A stretch of 64,000 nt of DNA from Diphasiastrum complanatum (taxonomy: Eukaryota; Streptophyta; Lycopodiopsida; Lycopodiales; Lycopodiaceae): the NCBI GenBank assembly GCA_029204225.1, contig CM055113.1, positions 24,176,357 to 24,240,356 of the forward strand, read 5' to 3'. The translations under genes and the position numbers were made by a program. Of this stretch, positions 22,764 to 34,204 are shown piece after piece (position 1 is the stretch's first letter; each line of letters begins with the position of its first letter). The notes beneath the pieces were generated by a model that made no database searches, was not told the DNA's origin, and saw nothing but the letters and a program-made list of their open reading frames with translations.

Positions 22764-23445
22764 TGTAAAAATTACAGCAAATAAGGATCCTAAAACACTT
22801 GAAATGATGAGGTAAACAATAGATTATGATTTCATAAGATTAGCACAAGTTGAACCATCAAAATCCATCAAAAATCTATGCTTGAACCTCACTAAATGGC
22901 CCAAATCCTTGAAGAAGGCTTCACACGTGTGAAAGTACGGCCTCCCACAGTCTGAGTACTGTACACCAGACCTACATTCAATCCTATAATCATTAGTAAT
23001 CACAAGTACTCAAACAATTATGAACATAGAGAGCAATTGCACCATTATGAGAGAAAAAACATGAAATTGCTTGATTAATTTTGGTGAGATATCATCACCT
23101 ATATATACATGATCCATCACGGTTTTGGACAGGTATGAGTAGCCCTAAACCTATCCCTAATGCTAATTTTGGTGGATCTTTCATCCCTACCAAGTTAGGG
23201 TTGGAATCTTGGAGATCCCTCAACAATGCAAAAATTACCAAAAATAGCTCCTATTTTTTCTCCCTTGTATCTAAGCATAATTTGGACTCATTCCAAAGGT
23301 TCTAACACTTAGGTCTACTTGAGAACATCCTTATGAATGGAATCCTATGCTATTTGGCACGTGTGACAAGCCACATCATGACCATCTAACTATTTACAAG
23401 TCATATGACCAAAACTAGTCAAGCTAGAATTGTGAATTTTTAACA
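22764..23445 (-). repeat. 5' LTR of copia D
   Basis: The LTR is 682 bp, the same length as the partner at 17,290. It would carry the promoter for minus-strand transcription. Confidence 0.95.
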
Positions 23446-23450
23446 AGTGG
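23446..23450. repeat. Target site duplication AGTGG, right copy (element D)
   Basis: It is identical to 17,285-17,289. CACTA coding (EAPT on the minus strand) lies immediately to the right. Confidence 0.95.
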
Positions 23451-25309
23451 GTGCTTCAAGTATTCTTGCAAAGTCCCATTCTGTGTTTGATATTTTTTGT
23501 CCCTCTTTTGTTGCCTTTTGTAGTGCGTCATGCATCCACTCTATAGTGCATTGCTTGGGCAATGGCTCAAGATCATGTGAACTTGAGGCCATGTGTCTAC
23601 CTCTATTTTGTCGTTGGCACTTTCTAGACAAGGCCCTCTCTTTTTTTTCTTCTTCATATAGGTCTAACCATTTATCCATAACTCCACAATTATAAAGCAT
23701 GAATGTAGAAATTTTTTCTCGTTGGAAGGGTGCCAACCTATGGACCTTTCCCATCCCTTGAGGTTTTTCACTAGTTACCTCTTCGGCTTTCTCATCACGC
23801 CACAATAAAGGAGCAAATGGATGTAGTTGGTGCAAAATTTCAGTAACATAAAAGAGAGATTCATGTACTAACCATCCCTCTGACATGCTACCTTCAGGCC
23901 TTGCCTTTTGATGCACAAAATCTTTTAATACTTTCATGTACCTTTCCATAAAGAACATCCACCTAAAAAGTCACAAATGGTTAAAAATAATTGTTTTATT
24001 TAATGAGTTCATGTATCAATTGATTTAGTTTAAATACACATGCAAAAGATAATTTATGCACTTATACCTAGTGTGCACTGGACCAGCAATAGAAACTTCT
24101 TCAACCAAGTGCACCAATAAATGCAGTTGTGAGTCCATGATGGAAGTCAGAAAATATCTCTCAAACATGCACACAATCTCCACCATATCCTCATGTCTCT
24201 TACGAAGATTCATCTCACGGATTTCTTTTGAACACATCCATCTGCAACATATTCAATCCATTTTATGTCTATTTGAATTTCCAATCAATAAATACTAAAT
24301 AGAAAAATACACCAAGTACATGTAAATACTTGACAATGATTGATAGTTTGTATATGGTCTCACAAATATCTTTTGACAAACACCCACGAATTGACAATGG
24401 ATAGATGAATTGAATCATCTTTAGCCAATCATGAGATTTGAGACCTTGCAACTTTCCATCCACTATGAATAATGACCGTAGAGAATGGGCAAAACTAGTT
24501 GGTGTTCTAATGTCATGAATAATGGAGCACACATGGTTAAGCTCCTCCTTAGTGAATGTCCAAGGTACATTGGCAAAGCTTGGATACTCTTTGTTGATGT
24601 GTTTCCATGCAGGTGAATCTGAAGGTACCCTCATCATCCCATCCGTAGAGGTATGGTGTGCATGTCAGTCCATAAGTTGTGCAAGAGATTTACAACGAAA
24701 TAAACGTTGCAATCGTGGAATTACTGGAAAATGTCGTAAAACTTTGCACGGAATGGTTGCCCCTTGCAAATCATCTATATATCGAGGAGTATCACAAATG
24801 GGACATTTCTTGAGTGATTCATACCTTCCTCGATATAAAATGAAATCTTTTGGACATGCATGATATTGCTTGTAGTCCATCCCGATGTTAGTCAACATCT
24901 TTTGTGCCTCATCTCTTGTCTCAGGCATGACATTCTCTTCTGGGAGAATTTTGTTTTTCAATAGTCTGTACATGACAAAAGAAGTCATTGTAAAAAAAAT
25001 ATCACTCGATGTCCAAATTGTAAATTTTGCTTCAAAGCAAAAATGACATGTAGATGAAAAAAAATCTACTCAAATAATGATGTGAGGCTTCGTCACTGCA
25101 TCTATATTTGGCTTGAAGATTTAATAGAAGTAGAGAAGTCGCCAAACGAGATGTCTTTGCTCCAGGATACAATGCAGTCTATGATTCTTCTCGCAATTTT
25201 CTTTCTTCTTTAGACAAAAGTGCCTCCTCATCTTGTTCATTGTGTCTAGCTGCAATATTGTTCTCGTACATATCATCCAACATGTCTCCCATGACTTCAA
25301 ATTGCTGAT

Positions 25310-26281
25310 CTACGTTAATAAAATTAATATAGCATTCGACTTCATTTCAACTAAGGTGCGGAATTCAAAGGAAACAAGAAAACTCAGACATATTAAAATA
25401 AACAACATAAGCATTCGACATCCAAGATCAAACACAACCAGAAAAATAATCTATATTGATTTTCTCTAATTTCTTTAGGGCACTACATGTGAATTCGCGT
25501 AGTGCGTTGGCGTGAGAGAAGCACGGTTCTCTCACGAGTAGTAGTCTCGCTTTACTAGTAGACAATTGGATCTTCTCATCCTAGATAGAATTGTCTTCTC
25601 GCACGCAGGCGGAGTCTGTGTTTGTCTTGATTGCTTACTAGCATCAGACTTCTACTTTCTTTCTTGCTTAGTTACACACTCTGTATCCTATTGATATGTC
25701 AAGTTTTATTCAGTAAGTATAGTCTCTCTATGATAATCTAAGATTAGAGTGATTAACCATCTACAACTAACCAGAGAATTACAAGAGTGGCAGTTTAGCC
25801 ACGACCTAGGAAGTATATGCTGATGCCATGCCATCAGGTCAGATCTCTGTACTTCTGGTACTTGCGTGATCTCTGGTGGTACTCCTTGGAGCGTGAGGAC
25901 AGAACGGGTTTCGTTTCCACCATTGGTTTCATTTATCTCGTTCGTCTTTCTCTCGTATAGGACCGCAAGGGAATCTCGTTCGTGGATCGTTTGTGTTCGC
26001 GAACTGTTGGTCTTCGTCTTCGTTGACTTTCGTGTTCGCAAAACTCTTCATGTTTCGTGTCTTCAGATATTTGAGTTCGCGAACATGTTCGTCATCGTTT
26101 GCGAAACTCTTTGTGTTTCGTGTCTTCAGATGTTCGAGTTCGCAAACATATTCGTCAGGGAAGGGGCCGTAAGCTAGCAAGGCTTTGTATTCAGAAACAC
26201 TTTGCTTCTTCAGTTTGGATCTACTTGTAACATTTCGATTTTGTACCTTTACAAAAAAACATCCGTTAAAGTGGTGTGCAA
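25310..26281. repeat. Non-coding stretch with GTTCGCGAAC motifs and a 63-bp duplication
   Basis: I see no recognisable gene. Between 26,036 and 26,160 a unit of about 63 bases is repeated twice (core TTTCGTGTCTTCAGAT followed by GAGTTCGCRAACAT). Because 63 is a multiple of three, a minus-strand open frame at 25,929-26,285 contains a repeated peptide (KTRNTKSFAN, KTRNMKSFAN), but there is no other support for coding. The palindrome GTTCGCGAAC occurs near 25,997 and 26,084. Confidence 0.5.
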
Positions 26282-29020
26282 TCAATGGACACGTAGTACT
26301 TTTGTTTGATTGCTATTTTGAATGAAACCAAGTACCTTGGCAATCCAAAATGGATGTCCTTCATTGTTTTCTGAACCTAGAAGTGCAACAAGGCTTCCAA
26401 TTTGGATTTCATTCAAATCACCATGCCATTTCATTTTTGTAGCTTTTACACTTTGCCTATTCTTCCTTGAGCCCACATAAATTTCATGTTCCTCATCTTG
26501 CACAAGCTGCAAGAAATCATTATCTCGAGGAAGATTTGAAGGTTCAAGAATTGTAGTTGAAATTCCCAATTTATGAGGCCGATGAAATTCTTCAATTGTT
26601 GATGCATGTTGGAGATTGAGCAAACTGATTTTTTGTTCCTCGAAAAAGTCCATCCACCAATGCTGATCAAACTCATCAAAAAACTAATAAGCTGCTTGAA
26701 TACTTGATTCCAAAAAATTTAATGAGGCAAATGGATCAATCTCACGATGTTCTCTTTGTGCCTTTTGTTCTTCTAGCATGGACTTCAAGGGAGACAACAC
26801 AACAAGTTTGATTTGAGTCAATGGAATGTTAATCAAAAATCGAACTCCTTCAAGAGGCAACCATGAAACTGAATTTAAGAATAGTTTTCTCCATAATAAT
26901 ATAATGTCTGATTTGCTACATTTTATTTTAAACTAGTGCTAAAAGCTAATATCATTAATATTAGCTACGCATCGCTCTGTTTAATCGGATGTCTTAACAT
27001 AATCACAAAAATCATATGTGTGTCTGATTGATGACACGTTTGGCTTTGGCACATACAATTCCTCGACAATGCTTTGAAGCATTGGTAAAGAAAATGCTTC
27101 TTGCATCTCAATCTCTTAGAAAAGCAACTAAACATTTGATAAATTTGATCGTGGGTAATACCTACCAACAAAAGTCCTATTTTTTTTTTTTGAAATTTGT
27201 TTTCTCTACTAGCATAGACAAATATGCCAAAATAGTTTGGTTTTTATTCCTAGCAGTGTTGTCAAGTTGCAAATAAAATATTTTGGGAAGATTTTCACCA
27301 AATTCACAAATTATCGTATGTACAATGGTGATCGTACAAATTTGTCTGACAAAATGAGGTAGCATTGTTTTCTTCTGATCCATGCCGTCAATAACAAGGC
27401 CCAGATACTTTTGTGGACATTCCAAACATTTCTTTCGGTGCTTGGCCAACTTTTGTCTTTCAATTGTTTGTTGATCTCTGTGCACTTGAAGGGCTTTTGC
27501 AGCATCCACAAACATAAAGTATAATTAAAATAAAAGACAAATCTGATTAATATTCACCTTTCTCATCATTGGTTTTGGCAAGTTGTTTTGCAGACTTTAA
27601 TAATTCGCAAGTGGAGCATATTGTCATTTGTGATTTTTTCGGAATCTTTACCAGTCCAAAATCTTTTTTTTCAGATTCTAAAAAAATATGAGTAACTCAA
27701 ATAGGAAACATTTTTTGTTTTGGCAAACTCTTTGTACATCAACAATATCTCTAATTTTGTAAAATTATCCGACAAGTGAAAATATAAGAAATTAGGCAAT
27801 TTCTCTCCATCGCATCTATGAAATGCGTTAGCCAAGTAGTTGCATTCAAAGCATCGAGAAATAGTTTGACCCTGTAAGGATCCCCATAACGGTTGGATCT
27901 TTTTAAAATCGTGCATGCATTCGTTGAAGCTGTGAGTTTTCGATTGCGTGAACTGCTTTGTAGGCTTTGCGACAAATGTCCAAAGCATTTAAAAAATACG
28001 AATAGGAGTTTTTGTCTAGCCTCATTGTTGCACACAAATGAAAATTCCTTTCATCTTTACTTCGTAAAAAGAAGTTTGATCTTAACTCTTCAATTTCTCT
28101 GATACTGAGTTTCTGTAAGCAACAAGATGAGCAGCAAATAATATTCCGTACCTTACGAATCTCAGATTTTGTAATCAACTATTTTTGACGATTAGTTAAA
28201 ACAGGTGAAGATCTCAAGTCTCTCTTCTATTTTCTCTTTTGTTTGGAGTCTGATTTGTAAATTGAACATGTGACACTGGTAAGTGCTTGAACTGGTTGAG
28301 AAGGTGTTGGAATTTCTTGACTCCGAATTTTGGCTCCAAACTCAAGACGTTCTAGACTTTCAATAAATATAGCCCTTTTAGATTTAACATGGCGAACATC
28401 ACTTTGAGTAGGTCTCCTACGAAATGTGAAAAGCTTGAATGTCGAGGATCAACAGACTTACGCGGATCTATTGATTTACTTGAATCAGTAACCGAGTGAA
28501 TTAAAGCTTGTGAATTCTCACTTAGTGATCAAGTTGTTCAAAAAAACAATGTTCTAATTGTGTAGAGCCTGTATCTGAAGAGGAGGATGAGGTCGAAACA
28601 TTTGACACAAGTTGAGTTACAAGTGTCATTTATTGAAAAGTACTTACATAGGGAATTTCAGAAGATGAACGGGTAAATGATGATGATGCCACATCATTTA
28701 CGGAAACATGTTGAGAATTAGGAGTGGCTTTATAAAACAAGCTAACATTGGAAATTTTAGATGAAGATGATGCACTTGTTGCAATATATTGAGTTACAAC
28801 TTCCCGGAATGGAGGAGGTAGAACTACTTGACATCGTAACCTTAAAAAAAAAATTAATGCTAAGAATAGACTTAAAAAAAAATGTACTTCAAAAACTTAA
28901 CATTATCCTATGCTGGTCATAGAACAAATTTTCAGCTTTGTAGATTTTTCTTCACACTCCTTTGATATTTTCCTTAATTTCTCTTCCAAATCATGTATTC
29001 TTTGCATTGAATGTGCATTC
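26282..29020 (-). pseudogene. DUF7869-like transposase-related gene, broken
   Basis: Minus-strand blocks in order: a short coiled coil near 28,900-29,020 (MQRIHDLEEKLRKI), a basic Ser-rich stretch near 28,430-28,200 with two TAG stops, a Cys-rich block at 28,178-27,903 (CCSSCCLQKLSIREIEELRSNF, then CRKAYKAVHAI), a middle block near 27,990-27,690 (PNFLYFHLSDNFTK), a block at 27,515-27,177 (LVIDGMDQKKTMLPHF, YLQLDNTARNKNQTILAYL), then VGITHDQIYQMFSCFSKRL near 27,165 where the family has a GHTHEDIDQ-type motif, and a C-terminal block at 26,653-26,282 (GSLVALLG...PFWIAKVLGF). This order matches proteins with a DUF7869 domain, which are thought to come from DNA transposons. Frameshifts and stops make it a pseudogene. 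Recognition is from motif memory, without alignment. Confidence 0.6.
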
Positions 29021-29803
29021 CCATAAAGCGAACTTGATGTCGAGACTTATGATTTCACATTATCCGAGTTATGTCATATATTGTAAAAATTTTCAATTTC
29101 CATATACGTAAAATGTGCTATAGTGCCTAAATACATGTAAAGGCCTATTTCACACTTTGTAAATTCATACTTTAAGTAGAAGTTGCGACGTTCTAAAGAG
29201 ACGCAATAGAAGTCCATAACCAACATTTAACGGTTCGTAAACGACATTGAGACCGGTGATTGTTCCTATAAGGTCGACACTTCGTGCCATTGTACTGATG
29301 CATTTCTACGCAGAGCTGAGTATCAATAGAGAGAAGAGCGAGTTCCTATAGCTTGAGCATTCTTTTTCGTCTGCTATCTTTCACAGAATCACTTCTTATC
29401 ATATGTGCGAACACACTCTGAATGATCTGTGGATGATTGTGATACTGTTCTGTTTGCATCACACACATTTCTTATATTATACTGAATTTCAACTACTCTA
29501 ACATGGATTTTCAGGTGACACCAGCAAGTAACAATTCTGACTAATGTGTGCAAGGTATTAGCCGAAGCTGTTAAGCATCATTTCTTAGCAGACCTTCTTT
29601 CATTTCTGGATGAGCTATGTGTTCAGATAACGGGATTGTTTGAGGCTCTGTTTTGCTTGCTTTCTGCGATAAAGACTAATTCTCTATGTTTGATTAAGAA
29701 GAATCTTTAGCTAATGTGATTCTGCTTACTGAATCTAATTGCTAGTTGCTGTCAGTTCTGACTGTTTCCTTGATGCATGAAGAGGCTCCACCATCTATTA
29801 ATA
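29021..29803 (+). other. Candidate LTR/leader upstream of gypsy gag G3
   Basis: This non-coding stretch lies in front of the G3 gag. TGTCGAGACTTATG at about 29,039 could be an LTR start, and TAACA near 29,500 a possible end, but no second copy exists here and I cannot assign a PBS. Confidence 0.35.
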
Positions 29804-31383
29804 TGGCTGATCCAACGCCACCCACATCTACAAAAATCAAGTATGATTTCTTTAAGGGATCATCTTCTGAAGATGCGGATAGTTATTTGTCGATCCATTA
29901 CCATAGCAAATAAAGAGCATACGGATGAGGATAAAGTTAGAATATTTCCAGGTCTTCTACGAAAGCAGGCTAGGATTTGGTACAGTCAATTAGTACCGGA
30001 AACAGTTAATACTTGGAATGCTTTAAAAGCAACATTCCTTAAACAGTTTAGGGAGATAGGATATTCCACTAGATTGTTGGCTCGGCTTAACTCTATTGAG
30101 AAAAAGCCAAAGGAATCACTTAGGAAATATACTCGTAGGGTTAAGAATTTAATAAGAAAGTTAGGAGCCCAATATTCAGTTCCTATGCAAAATGAATGGT
30201 TCTTGGGTGGTTTGCCTAAGAAAATGGATCAATATTGTCGACAGGATTTGATGACTTCTTTGGAAGATGTCAGTGCCTCTGTTGAGAATTATAAAACTTC
30301 TCGAATTTCTCGCAGACAAAGAAATGAAAGAAAAACTAGTAAAAAGCACAAATTTAAACGAACAGAAGAATCTAAAACATCTACTGAGTCTGAATCAGAA
30401 TCTGATTCAGTGGATGACAAAAAATCCTCTGAGTATTCATCTTATTCTTCTTCATCAGAAGAAGAATCTTCTTATTGGTGTACTACTTGTGGGAAGGAAG
30501 GTCATTCTAAGACCAACTGTCCCAGTTTACAGACTAATTATTTAGAAGAGGAACTATTCATCTGGCCGATTAGTTTAATGAGGAGGTAGCTTATACTACA
30601 ACTCCTACTAACCAAAAAACTATGATACAGAAACAAGGTACTGGTCAGCACTATTTTGCGAAGGGGCGAAACACGAGATTCCACTCCACCGACCAGAGTA
30701 AGGGATTTGTGCTACAATTGTAGAGCCCCGAGTCACTATTCGCCTGATTGTCCTGAACCCATGAGATCAACAGGATATGTGCCGCTCTGTGCTAACTGTA
30801 ATGGCGAAGGGCATGTCATAGCTGAATGTCCTCAGCCACAACAGCCACGGTCTAAACCAAGGTTTGTAAACTCACCTAGGGAAGACGACCTTCGGCCATC
30901 TAAGACTAACATTGACATGATAGTTCAGAGGATAGAAGTAGAGTCTGAATTATTAGATCAAGATCATCAATGGCCAAATATAAATAAAGTAACTACAAGA
31001 AGTAGTAAAGATTCTTTAACACTTAAAGGTAAGAAAAAACCTAAGGCAAAAATTGCAAAAATTGCAAAAAACGCGACAGAAAAAGTGAAGTTCGCAGAAT
31101 GGTTAGTAGAAATTTCTAGTAATAAAGAAATAAGTTTTGATAAGTCTAATGGAAAACATTATGATGTTGATATTAGTTCAGAAGCTAAGAAGCTTTTAGA
31201 CGAAGAAACTAGACAAGTTAAGAAAGTGACATTTTTAGATCCAGTTATAAGTAGCGAGATACCTAGAGATCTGTCACCACTTAGAAACCGTTCTTATAAT
31301 ATTGTAGAAGACCTTGTTTCTAATGCCTAATATAACCTTTAAACAGTTATTAGACGATAACCAATATTATTAAAAAGAAATTA
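29804..31383 (+). pseudogene. Ty3/gypsy gag G3 with three zinc knuckles
   Basis: The likely start is ATG 29,804 (MADPTPPTSTKIKYDFFKG). A small deletion near 29,895 shifts the frame just before ITIANKEHTDEDK. The core continues to 30,588 (RIWYSQLVPETVNTWNALKA, QNEWFLGGLPKKMDQYCRQ), followed by an acidic Ser-rich run and knuckle CTTCGKEGHSKTNC. After another frameshift the frame at 30,656-31,330 has two further knuckles, CYNC...H...C and CANC...H...C, each CX2CX4HX4C. The tail (KKLLDEETRQVKKVTFLDP) resembles the region before the gypsy protease. The sequence is cut at about 31,383, where minus-strand sequence begins. Confidence 0.85.
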
Positions 31384-31391
31384 AGCAGTTC

Positions 31392-32464
31392 TTAATCTGG
31401 GCCCAGTGGTTTAGAATCATTGAACATGTCCATGAATGATTGTGTGTTTGGAGAAATGACTCGGAGTTGTGGAAAAGAGACGGGCGGGGCAGCTGTGACT
31501 GGAATGGAAGATCCAATTGTCACAAACTGACCTTGTGAGGAAGAAGAGGTGAGGGAAGTATCAGAAGTGGGGGGAATAGGGAGTTCAGTGCGAATAGCAA
31601 CAGGGGGTGGAAGCACAACTGAAGATGTCTGCCTAGTACGACGCCGTGACGCGGAAGGCGAGTCAGGAATGACGATCTTGCTGTGTGGACGACAACGACT
31701 ATTGAGAAGACTCTGTCTGTTGAGAAGATTCTGCCGGTGCTTTTTCATAGATAGAAAGCATGACGTCCATACTAAAACGGATTTTATTTTCAAGGTGGGA
31801 GGTTGCTAGGAGTGACAACATCAGGCCAGCAGCAAATTGCTGCTTGGTATTGCTCTTGATGGCTCGTTTGAGCTCTCCAAAAAATAATCTTGAACCAGTT
31901 ACATGGTTCCAGAGGAGCCTTGGCTATCTCGTCCTGAGACTCAACTATCCTATGCAAAATTTGAAAACTAATACGGTCTTTCCTGAGGTTGTCAGCCATC
32001 AGAAAATTGTTGAGGAGCTGAGCAGCAACCTGAATGGCATGATCAGTAATGGCCTCTAGAAGATAGCTATCATTAGTCCAGTGCAGATCATTGGTAATGT
32101 CAATATAAGGCTTAATAGCCTATTTGGCTTGCTTATGGTTCGATGATGCTTGAGTACCAGACGTTATCCCTATAGCAGCTAGGGCGGCCTCAGTCACATG
32201 CACCTTGTGTGTGGCTCCTTGGAAGGTAATGTAAAATTTGGATTTCTCTTCCTTCCAAGTACTGAAGACAAGATTGATAAAATCCACGTTGATTCTCTCC
32301 AAGAAGGCTCTCTCATGAATACCCATTGCACTAAGCAGAGGCTCTACAAGGGTCATCCACTGAGTGACCATGCTTGTGCTAGGAAAAATCATGATATTCG
32401 TTGCAGATGGGACATCACGATGGATAGTGTAACGAGGCGACTGAGAAGTATCTGTGGAAGACAT
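31392..32464 (-). pseudogene. Second copy of the extra ORF, downstream of G4 pol
   Basis: On the minus strand ATG 32,464 (MSSTDTSQSPRYTIHRDVPSA) starts an N-terminal domain (FINLVFSTWKEEKSKFYITF, THKVHVTEAALAAIGI), followed after a stop by YLLEAITDHAIQVAAQLLNNF and a Ser/Pro/Thr-rich region to about 31,392. The same blocks in the same order occur in element C near 63,500-63,990 (YATWDKDKARFYFLYQGTTY, YLIEAITELVIQTAAHLLNNF). The function is unknown. It lies 650 bases 3' of gypsy pol on the same strand, as at G2. The coiled-coil and C-terminal parts are absent here because the sequence is cut near 31,390. Confidence 0.65.
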
Positions 32465-33114
32465 GATGGAAAAGAACAAAAACTGAGAATAATGAGCGCG
32501 AGTGTATATCAAAAACAGTATAGAAAGTTTTGAAGACTTTGGTTGCTGGAAAATTTGGCAAGAGCTTCGCTAGCACAAGTGGAATGAATCGAATTCAGCC
32601 AACTTATAGGTGAATTTGAAGGGTCCATTACAGAGAATACTAGTTTGGCTGATCAGTTTTGAACAAAAATTTGCAAGCTTGTTCAGTACTATGAAAATAG
32701 GCTATAAAAATCTCAGCAAAGGTTTTTGAGGCTTTGAACCTATCCGGCGAACGTTTTCCAGGTCTGGCAAAGGTTGAATCTTCACTTAAGAGGATCCTTC
32801 ACCCAAGTACTGTCATAAATACAAATTTGCAGGATCTCAAACTATAGCCGACCTAATTTTGGCATTTTAAGTCCATCTGGCATGTTGGCAAAGGTTTCCG
32901 AGGAGAGTAAGGTGCTCGGAGAAGGTTCCCAAAATGGCATATTGTTGATCATTCACCTATCTCAAAAACAGGTAGTAACTGGTGAAATGAACGTTCGCCC
33001 AACTCAATATGGGTATATCTGAGGTGGATCTTGCTTCTGAAAACTCAACAAACAATTCTAACACAATTTGTGCAAAAAATGACCAAAAAAATAATTTTTC
33101 AAGTCATTTTCCCA
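32465..33114 (-). other. Spacer between G4 integrase and extra ORF
   Basis: No gene was seen. It has the same position as the spacer at 9,446-10,287 but lacks the dense TTCnnGAA motifs found there. Confidence 0.5.
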
Positions 33115-34200
33115 TGCAGTTTATGCTCCCAATCAGGCCGACTAGCTTCAACTGCTTTTGTCATAATAGTGCAGAGAATCTGATTGGAAGATTCAGCCTG
33201 GCCATTTCCTCCGGGATAATATGGAGTACTAAATCTGTGTATAACAAAAAATTCTTCCAGTAAACACTTTATCATTTGATCAACAAAGTGTGTACCCCGG
33301 TCATTGACAATCTCGATCGAACATCCAAATCTGATAATAATATTTTCATAGAAAAACTTGACCGTAGATTTCGCATCAGCAACTTTGACAGCTTTGGCTT
33401 CAACCCACTTGGTCATATAACGATAATATATCGGGCCTGAGATCCTTGAGCGGTAGGATGGATAGGACCCACATAATCCAGTTCTCATTTTTCAAATGCC
33501 GCTTGCGATAAAACCGAATGTAAGGGCTCATAGTTCTATCTAGTAGGTCGTCGTGCTCGCTAGCAAATATCACATGTCTGAATATAATTTTTTGTGTCCT
33601 TATGAAGCATAGGCCAACAACAACCTGATTGCAAAAGTTTGCGAACAGTAATATTTATAGAAAAGTGTACATGATTAAATCTGATATTTCATGCGGTAAA
33701 ACACATCTACGTAGAATATTGTCTGATCCATGAAAATACAATTGTCCTGCAATCAATTGATAAGGTTGAGCCTTATGAATCAATTGTCTCTTCTGTACAT
33801 TTGTCAAAGAGTCATTCGGTTGTCCTAGCATCGAGTACTCAACAATATCCGCTGCCCACTCAGGTACTGCCTCTACATAGAATAATGCAGCATCTGGAAA
33901 TTCATCATCCACTTCAGTATTAACTGGTGCGAATTCAATTCGCGAAACGTGGTCAACTAGATAATGTTGCTTCCCCTTACGAACCACAATTCAAAAGTCA
34001 AATCTAGTCAATAACAAGAACCATCTTGCAATACGCCCAGTATTGCACGTCTTGTTTACCAAGTAAAGTAACGGTTGGTGATTCATATAAAATGCAAAGT
34101 GCGTTTCCATGAGGTAATGACGAAATTTTCATACAGAAAAAATCATGGCTAACGCTTCACGTTCTGCTGTTGAATAAAAATACGTCAAAAACACATGGGT
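33115..34200 (-). pseudogene. Ty3/gypsy pol remnant G4 (RNase H to integrase)
   Basis: Minus-strand blocks: RNase H tail (STAEREALAMIF, KFRHYLMETHFAFY, NKTCNTGRIARWFLLL) at 34,180-33,990 with a stop, the tether at 33,987-33,655 (GKQHYLVDHVSRI, HKAQPYQLIAGQLYFHG) and the integrase core at 33,488-33,115 with NDRGTHF and GNGQAESSNQ. The first catalytic Asp region is frameshifted. The integrase ends abruptly at DWEHKLHGKM. The right border at about 34,200 abuts the unknown plus-strand gene. Confidence 0.85.
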
Positions 34201-34204
34201 ATTA

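Larger units (their letters stand above)
17290..23445 (-). mobile_element. Ty1/copia retrotransposon D, nearly intact
   Basis: The element is 6,156 bp with two LTRs of exactly 682 bp (17,290-17,971 and 22,764-23,445) that begin and end TGT...ACA and differ at roughly 8-10 positions by eye. It has the target duplication AGTGG, a tRNA-iMet PBS, a polypurine tract and one long polyprotein frame broken by a single stop. It is inserted into the last part of the CACTA transposase coding region. High LTR similarity and a nearly clean frame make it the youngest complete element in the window. Confidence 0.95.
17171..25309 (-). pseudogene. CACTA (En/Spm) TNP2-type transposase gene, interrupted
   Basis: Minus-strand exons carry TNP2/DUF4218 family text. 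An exon from 25,309 (after an AG acceptor) has TALYPGAK, LLLLNLQAKYRCSDE and an in-frame TAG before TALYPG. Next, 24,964-24,640 has KNKILPEE, CPKDFILYRGRYESLKKCPICDTPRY and PRLQRLFRCK. Then 24,637-24,300 has EYPSFANVP joined directly to WTFTKEELNHV and GLKSHDWLKMI, so the central catalytic core between these blocks is missing. Then 24,237-24,060 has FFL-type MDSQLHLLVHLVEEV. Then 23,958-23,446 has FMERYMKVLKDFVHQKARPEGSM and a C-terminal stretch ending EAPT. Copia element D is inserted there, and coding resumes at 17,289 in frame with an acidic tail ending at TAA 17,171. I could not locate CACTA terminal repeats with confidence. Confidence 0.82.

Noticed and set aside
25929-26285. Minus-strand open frame with repeated KTRNxKSFAN peptide
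   Set aside because: It is explained by the 63-base duplication. No homology or splice signals support it.
26944-26966. Geminivirus-like replication origin
   Set aside because: The hairpin contains TAATATTAG rather than the invariant TAATATTAC, the sequence is in the stem rather than the loop, and no Rep-like coding is present.
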